DNA of 64,000 bases from the NCBI GenBank assembly GCA_041749075.1, contig JBGTBY010000033.1:1-64000 (forward strand). Direction: 5' to 3'. How positions within the stretch are numbered: the stretch's first letter is position 1; each line of letters opens with the position of its first letter. The translations under genes were made by a program, and so were the position numbers. A model generated the notes under the pieces. The model worked only from the letters and a program-made list of their open reading frames with translations, searched no databases and had not been told where the DNA came from. Below are positions 62,156-64,000 of this stretch, piece by piece. The DNA comes from CAMTWZ01 sp041749075. GTDB taxonomy: Bacteria > Bacteroidota > Rhodothermia > Balneolales > HLUCCA01.

Positions 62156-64000
62156 ATGTTTGTGATTTGGTTCAGTTTGTTGCTGTTGATGGAAGTCCCA
62201 CCTGCAGAGGTGATCGGGGCTGCATCGGTGTATCCGAACCGCGAAGCACAACAATCCGTGACCGGCGCAGGGGTGAGGATCGGTGTTTGGGACTTAGGCT
62301 TTCCCCGCCTCACCCATGATGATTTCACAGGCAAGTCGATCACTACGGTCGGCACGGGTAGTACGGATTCTCACGCCACAGCCGTCGTCGGAATTCTGAT
62401 CGGTGGTTCTGTGGGCATCGCTTATGAAGCGGATGTGTCCTCGCATGTATTCAGTTCTAGTTCTACGAACGATCTTGCTGCGATGCGCGCTGAAGCCGAA
62501 TCCGGACTCCGAATCAGCGTGCATCCCTATCATTATTCGGCTGGATGGCAGTTCAAATCGGGCGGATGGGCGGGATGTCAACCAACCACGTCTTGGTTGT
62601 GGGCCGGTTCTGAGCCCTTGTCTGAAACAGAAGATGTCATGTTCGGCTATTACAATGAGTTGGCTGCGGATTGGGATGAGTTGATATGGGACGAGCCTCA
62701 CTATCTCCCCGTTGTGGCGGCAGGAAATCAGCAAGGAGGCGGCCCCTCAAGCCAACCCGTGATTCATTGTTATTATGATTTCGATGCTGAACTTTGGACC
62801 GAAACCTCGTCCATTACCCGTGATCTGAATTCAGGGATGGCTCAGATTGCGGTATCCAAAAATGTGTTGACGGTCGGAACGTGGCCCAATGATCCGACTT
62901 CGGGCCGTGGATTGACGGATGACGGCCGCATCAAACCCGACATCGTAGCGCCGGGATCGGTTGAGTCGGCGCCCGCTTCCACCGATGATCAATCGTATGG
63001 CACCTTCTCGAAAACCAGTGCGGCAAGCAGTGTGGCTGCAGGTGGACTCGCCCTCATCCACGAACATTATTCTGTGGTGAAGGGGGCCGATCCGCTCGCA
63101 TCCACACTCAAAGCGATTGTGATCCATACGGCGACTGATAAAGGGGATGCTGGTCCGGATGCGATTTATGGATGGGGATTGATGGATGTGGAAAAAGCGG
63201 TGCGCTATGTGTCGTTGACCGACATCCGAGTTGACACCCTGTCTGCATCCGAAACAAAAGAGTATGCGATCGAGCATCAAGGATATGGTGAGGTGGTCGC
63301 GACGTTGGTGTGGACAGATCCGGCGGGATATGTGCCACAAAACGCGGTGTTGAATTCGCCGGATTCGAAACTCATACACGATCTGGATGTTCGGATTACG
63401 GGTCCGGGCGGACCTTATCTGCCCTTGGCCGTCGGTGGAGGAACCGCCGATAACAACAAAGACAATGTGGAGCAGATCCGAGTATCGGGATTGGAGGCGG
63501 GAAATTATACCGTAACGGTCACGCACAAAGGAAGTCTCCCATCCGACCAGACGTTTACTTTGGTGATCAGCTCGGGAGATCCGCAGCGACGCATGTTCAC
63601 ATTGGCTCAACCGGGATGGCGGCTCCTGTCCATTCCATTTGAAAATGCCTCATTTTCAAGGTTGAGCGAGAGTTTTGTCACTCAGTTTGGTGACAACGGG
63701 GATCCGACCCTGTACCGATTCTCATCCGACCAACAATATCTCGCCATCACGAATGAAGAAAGCGCGACAGTTCCTGGCGAAGGATATCTGATGTATGTGT
63801 TCGCAGAGGATGCGCCGAAGAATTGGGTGATGCGAGGCGAAGCGATATCCGGACCCATCACATCCAATCTTCCTTGGTCTGGTTCTGCGGAAACAAGTTT
63901 CTTGCTGGCGGGAAACCCCTATCACCGGACCTTGGATTGGGATGCGGTGGTGGCCGCATCCACCGGTATATCAAACACCTATTATGTTTGGGATCCGTCG
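62156..64000 (+). CDS. Subtilisin-like S8 serine protease, 3' end beyond window
   Basis: The frame is open from ATG 62156 to the window edge (615 codons). Signal-like start MFVIWFSLLLLMEVPPAEVIG. Catalytic Asp in GVRIGVWDLGF, His in STDSHATAVVGIL, oxyanion segment VVAAGNQ, and Ser in SKTSAASSVAAGGLALI (normal GTS-M-A is TSAAS here). A beta-sandwich P-like domain follows (VVATLVWTDPAGY). A second domain about residues 475-615 (WRLLSIPFENASFSRLSE) is unidentified. Probably secreted; a type IX tail is expected off the edge. Confidence 0.85.
   Translation, partial: MFVIWFSLLLLMEVPPAEVIGAASVYPNREAQQSVTGAGVRIGVWDLGFPRLTHDDFTGKSITTVGTGSTDSHATAVVGILIGGSVGIAYEADVSSHVFSSSSTNDLAAMRAEAESGLRISVHPYHYSAGWQFKSGGWAGCQPTTSWLWAGSEPLSETEDVMFGYYNELAADWDELIWDEPHYLPVVAAGNQQGGGPSSQPVIHCYYDFDAELWTETSSITRDLNSGMAQIAVSKNVLTVGTWPNDPTSGRGLTDDGRIKPDIVAPGSVESAPASTDDQSYGTFSKTSAASSVAAGGLALIHEHYSVVKGADPLASTLKAIVIHTATDKGDAGPDAIYGWGLMDVEKAVRYVSLTDIRVDTLSASETKEYAIEHQGYGEVVATLVWTDPAGYVPQNAVLNSPDSKLIHDLDVRITGPGGPYLPLAVGGGTADNNKDNVEQIRVSGLEAGNYTVTVTHKGSLPSDQTFTLVISSGDPQRRMFTLAQPGWRLLSIPFENASFSRLSESFVTQFGDNGDPTLYRFSSDQQYLAITNEESATVPGEGYLMYVFAEDAPKNWVMRGEAISGPITSNLPWSGSAETSFLLAGNPYHRTLDWDAVVAASTGISNTYYVWDPS

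Overview
The window (64 kb, mid-range G+C) reads as a chromosome piece from a Gram-negative member of the FCB superphylum. Balneolota or Rhodothermota relatives fit best. The reasons are two secreted enzymes ending in the type IX secretion tail with the hallmark PNPFNP motif (12295-14223, 51103-54633), many lipoproteins with an S/A-C lipobox, a family of 6-bladed beta-propeller lipoproteins sharing a GREGRGPGEF-type motif, and CarboxypepD_reg-like surface proteins. The exact phylum is inference. I see no rRNA, tRNA or CRISPR array.

Layout. 1-3620: a heavy-metal RND efflux operon (TolC-type fragment, CusB-type adaptor with a DUF3347 tail, a 2H phosphoesterase, a free-standing DUF3347 lipoprotein). 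3746-8708: a DUF4412 protein, ketopantoate reductase, a four-helix-bundle gene, a YfcE-like phosphodiesterase, a propeller lipoprotein and a two-gene module with a TIR-like/deoxyribosyltransferase-fold protein. 8810-12065: isocitrate dehydrogenase diverging from adenine deaminase and a YgjV protein. 12295-16527: an apparently AT-richer secreted metalloprotease and lipoprotein, then an orphan lipoprotein. 16609-22887: a response regulator, hybrid-propeller histidine kinase, membrane protein and penicillin acylase in one operon. 22942-31095: carbonic anhydrase and a two-pump RND operon interrupted by a second four-helix-bundle gene. 31170-38422: surface proteins and four propeller paralogues. 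38518-39187: a DUF6364/PIN toxin-antitoxin pair. 39174-41975: a Crp/Fnr regulator, an EamA transporter and a REP-like palindrome cluster with its tyrosine transposase. 41926-50125: genes suggesting a 3-keto-glycoside sugar pathway. 50195-64000: PurU, an amylase under a LacI-type operator, an HTTM/DCC operon, a LEA-like lipoprotein, two amidohydrolases with an S9 peptidase, and a partial subtilisin.

The most unusual signal is a family of inverted-repeat elements built from 7-base tandem repeats. They fill whole intergenic gaps at five or more places (3621-3741, 4374-4508, 5632-6194, 27610-28106, 46811-46949, 58464-58675). Two of them carry a four-helix-bundle (23S intervening-sequence/S23/Avd family) gene between the arms; the others are empty hairpins. 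In two cases the arm has become part of the signal peptide of the neighbouring gene. I propose these as one family of mobile or formerly mobile elements. A second notable signal is a short 'scar' at 14787-14916 that repeats both outer ends of the 8816-12071 gene block in the same order.
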